6,751 bases of DNA from positions 1 to 6,751 of the forward strand of contig JACOVM010000014.1 in NCBI GenBank assembly GCA_016177345.1. The letters are read 5' to 3'. The DNA comes from Candidatus Woesearchaeota archaeon (GTDB taxonomy: Archaea; Nanobdellota; Nanobdellia; Woesearchaeales; UBA12501). Below, piece by piece: positions 4,198-6,751 of the stretch. The translations under genes and the position numbers were made by a program. Numbering within the stretch: position 1 is the first letter of the stretch; each line of letters starts with the position of its first letter. The notes below the pieces were generated by a model that was not told where the DNA came from, made no database searches, and saw only the letters and a list, made by a program, of their open reading frames with translations.

Positions 4198-6751
4198 TGA
4201 TCCTGTGGGCATATAACCGAAAGAACCAGTTGGGTATGGTCATGGTGCCAAGGAAATTCAAATCGTGGATCAGTTTGTGATATCGAAACAAGTTCACCTA
4301 TATATTTTCTTGGAGCACTATCTTCTCTGAATTTATACGGTTCAGATGCCCAAAGTTGGTTGAGCCTCTCTCTTACACATTCCTGCCCTAACAATTCAAG
4401 AAATCTACCAAGTGTACCTTCTCTTTCGCTTTCAAGAGCCTTTAGCATCCCTTGTGAGATCATAACTAGATATGGCATTTCTTGGTACTCCATTAATGTC
4501 AAAAGAGCAGTATCATAGATTGGAATCCTGTTATACCTTGCCAGATAGGTAGAAGCAAAAGTACCTAGGTTCTGGTTATACAATCTCTGAAGATCTGGAC
4601 TGTCTTCCAGTGCCCATCCTCTATTTACTGCGACGCGGTATAATGTTATGCTTAACTCTGTTACTGAAGGATGCTTTCCGATTGATTCAAGAAAAGAAAG
4701 CGTTGCCAACACTGATTTGTCAGTAAGGATTGGCATGGCATCCACCATATAATTCAATGCACGTCCCCTATCAAAAATATGGTCCTCTTCAAACCGATCA
4801 TAATTTTCATCGTCAACTGAATACACCTCAGCAAGGCGAATGGCCATGTCATAAATTTTGCTATTTTTTCTTGCCAACATATGACTGACAAAGGAAGAAT
4901 AATAATCACCACCACGCTTTTCTGTAGCTGTTACTACCTTTGCTATCCTGTCTGAATGAAATGCGGCGGCTATTCTCATTATTGTTTCTTTATCCTGAGT
5001 TTGATAAGCTTCCTCATCAATCATGTTGAGAATAGGAACAAGGCTTTGAGAAGAACCATATCGCTCAATGATTGAATGGGTTCTCATAGCAATAGAAAGA
5101 TCTTGCATGGAAATAAGCACTGAAATAAGTATTTGGTGAGCATGATCAATCAAATATTTGCTTGCCAATGGTGGTGAGAATTGGGGTTTACCTTCTTCAT
5201 AACTGTAGAAGAAACCACCAGAATTCTTTTCACTACGCCAATTTTTTTTTATTTTTGAAATGAGTGCCTCGTAGCCTTCCCGCACTGCAATCCCTCTTTC
5301 AATCTTTTTAACTTCGTCATCATCTGGAAAAAAGAGGACGTACTTTTTTCCATCAGCTGTGGCATTTATCCAATCCTGATGCATTGCTAATGTTGGGTGG
5401 CCACCTAGAGAGGATACGCCGATACTCGTTCCCCTAAAACTGCTTCCCCGTTGTATTTCTGTATCCTCAAGATCTTCTATTGGAAAATGCCTTTGCTGCC
5501 CATCCTCCTGGCAAACAATTTCTAAGTCTTTGACAATTGAGTTATAACAGTGTATTGGCAAATTTGTAAAATAGTAATATCCATAGCATACCGCAGCGAT
5601 AGCCATCCCAAGCCCAAACAATATCTTTCTTATTTGGCTCTTACCAAAATAAGATTGATACTCTCGTTCAATATCTTTTTTTGATAATGTCAAACAATAC
5701 ACTTCCCCCTCCCTCAAGTTCCATTGCGGCATGTCCTTGTTGCGCCTCACTTCAAATTCGTACGGCTGCCAACTATCCGCATATCGCCGCTCACGGCTAA
5801 ACTCATCGAGAAGACCATCAGGATCATGAACGATTCCTTCCAAGTTTCTAACTAATTGCTTTCTTGCTGTTTTTGCTTGCTTATCATTAAGCGCCACTGC
5901 TCGAAGGCGCTTCGAGGATTGCTTGAACAGCAATGCAGCCTCTGGCGTTTGCACGTATTTTCCTCGTTCGGCATCGTAGGTGTATATTGTTTTTCCAGCG
6001 TTCCGCTGTGCGACATAATTTGCAAATTCAATTGGTGCTTGTTGTGAATCTGGATTAAAGCTGAGGTTGAAATGAAGCTTTTTTCCTTGTTCCTCAGCGA
6101 ATTTAACAAGGCATGCATACATCCAGTCGAAAAATGCTGGCATCTCAGCATATAAAACGCTGCCGTAGACTCCTTCTACGAGAATGCTTCCATCATCAGA
6201 TTCAATAAGGCAAGCTTCAAGAACTGAATAAGAGATGTCATCAGCAAATTGGTTTGGATTTTCAATGATTATCTTTTTTATTGCTTCATCTTTAGCATCT
6301 TTGATGCGTTTTCCAAAGACACGGAGCCTATGCGTGAGGGGGTCAGCAGCATCTTGGTACCCTGCAAGGGAATGCTCACTTTTATTATTAGTGCACACCT
6401 TTGTCGTTTCAAATCGTGAATCAAAAACAGCAGAGAGCGGGTCTGAAACAAAATAGGCGCCAAGCAAAAGCCCTGTTTTGTGTTTAGAATCTTCTCCATC
6501 ATTATCTAATTGAACGGTGTCTAGCAGCACCCCTTTTGCTGGAAAAGAAACCTCTGGTGGGGTATAGTGTCTTCCTAAGCGCAGCAGGTCAATAACAGGT
6601 ATATTTGGAATAATCTTTGGCGGATGGTGTACCGTTTCTTCTACAAAACATTGGTCCTTTTTCTTATACCGCAGCCGAGTCCCATTTGATTTCGTTAGTA
6701 ATTCATTCAGAAAGTCGGCTGCCCCTGTTCCACCAGAAAATTGCCTTCTCA
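4194..6751 (-). CDS. Large single-pass membrane protein of unknown function, 5' end outside the window
   Basis: The frame is open from the stop at 4196-4194 to the window edge, giving at least 851 residues; the true start lies beyond 6751. A GTG at 6530 is the only usual start codon in the first 74 codons of the frame, but it has no convincing Shine-Dalgarno, and the 73 codons before it are stop-free and protein-like (SGGTGAADFLNELL, IIPNIPVIDLL). Counting from the edge, residues 1 to about 374 are soluble with a Lys/Arg-rich stretch near 271-308. One hydrophobic segment (about 376-395, ILFGLGMAIAAVCYGYYYFT) is preceded by KSQIRK, so the N-terminal part is probably cytoplasmic and the remaining ~456 residues outside. 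The outer part has an initial mixed region, then many predicted amphipathic helices from about residue 490 to the end, suggestive of an alpha-solenoid, ending in FPWHHDHTQLVLSVICPQDH. I recognise no family. It converges on the regulator gene and overlaps its last 4 bp, so shared regulation is not implied. Confidence 0.82.
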   Translation of the reverse strand, partial: RRQFSGGTGAADFLNELLTKSNGTRLRYKKKDQCFVEETVHHPPKIIPNIPVIDLLRLGRHYTPPEVSFPAKGVLLDTVQLDNDGEDSKHKTGLLLGAYFVSDPLSAVFDSRFETTKVCTNNKSEHSLAGYQDAADPLTHRLRVFGKRIKDAKDEAIKKIIIENPNQFADDISYSVLEACLIESDDGSILVEGVYGSVLYAEMPAFFDWMYACLVKFAEEQGKKLHFNLSFNPDSQQAPIEFANYVAQRNAGKTIYTYDAERGKYVQTPEAALLFKQSSKRLRAVALNDKQAKTARKQLVRNLEGIVHDPDGLLDEFSRERRYADSWQPYEFEVRRNKDMPQWNLREGEVYCLTLSKKDIEREYQSYFGKSQIRKILFGLGMAIAAVCYGYYYFTNLPIHCYNSIVKDLEIVCQEDGQQRHFPIEDLEDTEIQRGSSFRGTSIGVSSLGGHPTLAMHQDWINATADGKKYVLFFPDDDEVKKIERGIAVREGYEALISKIKKNWRSEKNSGGFFYSYEEGKPQFSPPLASKYLIDHAHQILISVLISMQDLSIAMRTHSIIERYGSSQSLVPILNMIDEEAYQTQDKETIMRIAAAFHSDRIAKVVTATEKRGGDYYSSFVSHMLARKNSKIYDMAIRLAEVYSVDDENYDRFEEDHIFDRGRALNYMVDAMPILTDKSVLATLSFLESIGKHPSVTELSITLYRVAVNRGWALEDSPDLQRLYNQNLGTFASTYLARYNRIPIYDTALLTLMEYQEMPYLVMISQGMLKALESEREGTLGRFLELLGQECVRERLNQLWASEPYKFREDSAPRKYIGELVSISQTDPRFEFPWHHDHTQLVLSVICPQDH

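Noticed and set aside
4194..6530. Reading the large minus-strand gene as complete, starting at GTG 6530
   Set aside because: The frame continues without a stop for 73 codons to the window edge and the GTG has no convincing ribosome-binding site.
6700..6751. SGGTGAADFLNELL near the edge as a CofD/YvcK-like nucleotide-binding loop
   Set aside because: Only the GGTG resembles that family. The hydrophobic strand and DDG motif expected shortly afterwards are absent, and the preceding sequence is outside the window.

Overview
The window most likely comes from an archaeon, probably a DPANN lineage such as the Woesearchaeota/Pacearchaeota group. This is inferred from two things. First, a 346-residue transcription regulator carries two tandem Lrp/AsnC modules, an arrangement common in those lineages. 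Second, an archaeal-looking BRE/TATA element sits about 27 bp before that regulator's ATG, as expected for a leaderless archaeal transcript. Shine-Dalgarno motifs (GGAGG, GGTGA) precede other genes, so both initiation modes seem to be used. Base composition is moderately AT-rich. No RNA gene, CRISPR array, insertion sequence or tRNA was seen.

Layout. Positions 13-3048, minus strand, hold a compact three-gene cluster whose products all carry export signals. In transcription order these are a small putative lipoprotein (3048-2677), a cysteine-containing secreted protein of unknown function (2680-1733, ATGA overlap with the lipoprotein gene), and a secreted M20-family metallopeptidase resembling CNDP-type dipeptidases (1671-13). 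Divergent from the cluster, on the plus strand, is the tandem Lrp/AsnC regulator (3157-4197). The regulator gene and a minus-strand gene (4194 to the window edge) converge and overlap by 4 bp. That last gene encodes a large single-pass membrane protein I do not recognise. Its reading frame stays open to position 6751, so its start lies outside the window.

How the parts may work together. The divergent intergenic segment contains a perfect 11-bp inverted repeat centred on a near-symmetric TATA box, and the nearest ATG on each strand lies at the same distance from that centre. This looks like an operator for the neighbouring Lrp-type regulator, controlling itself and the exported-protein cluster. 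An inferred model is an amino-acid- or peptide-sensing regulator governing an extracellular peptidase and two accessory surface proteins. The functions of the two accessory proteins and of the large membrane protein are unknown. No gene-free stretch exceeds about 110 bp.
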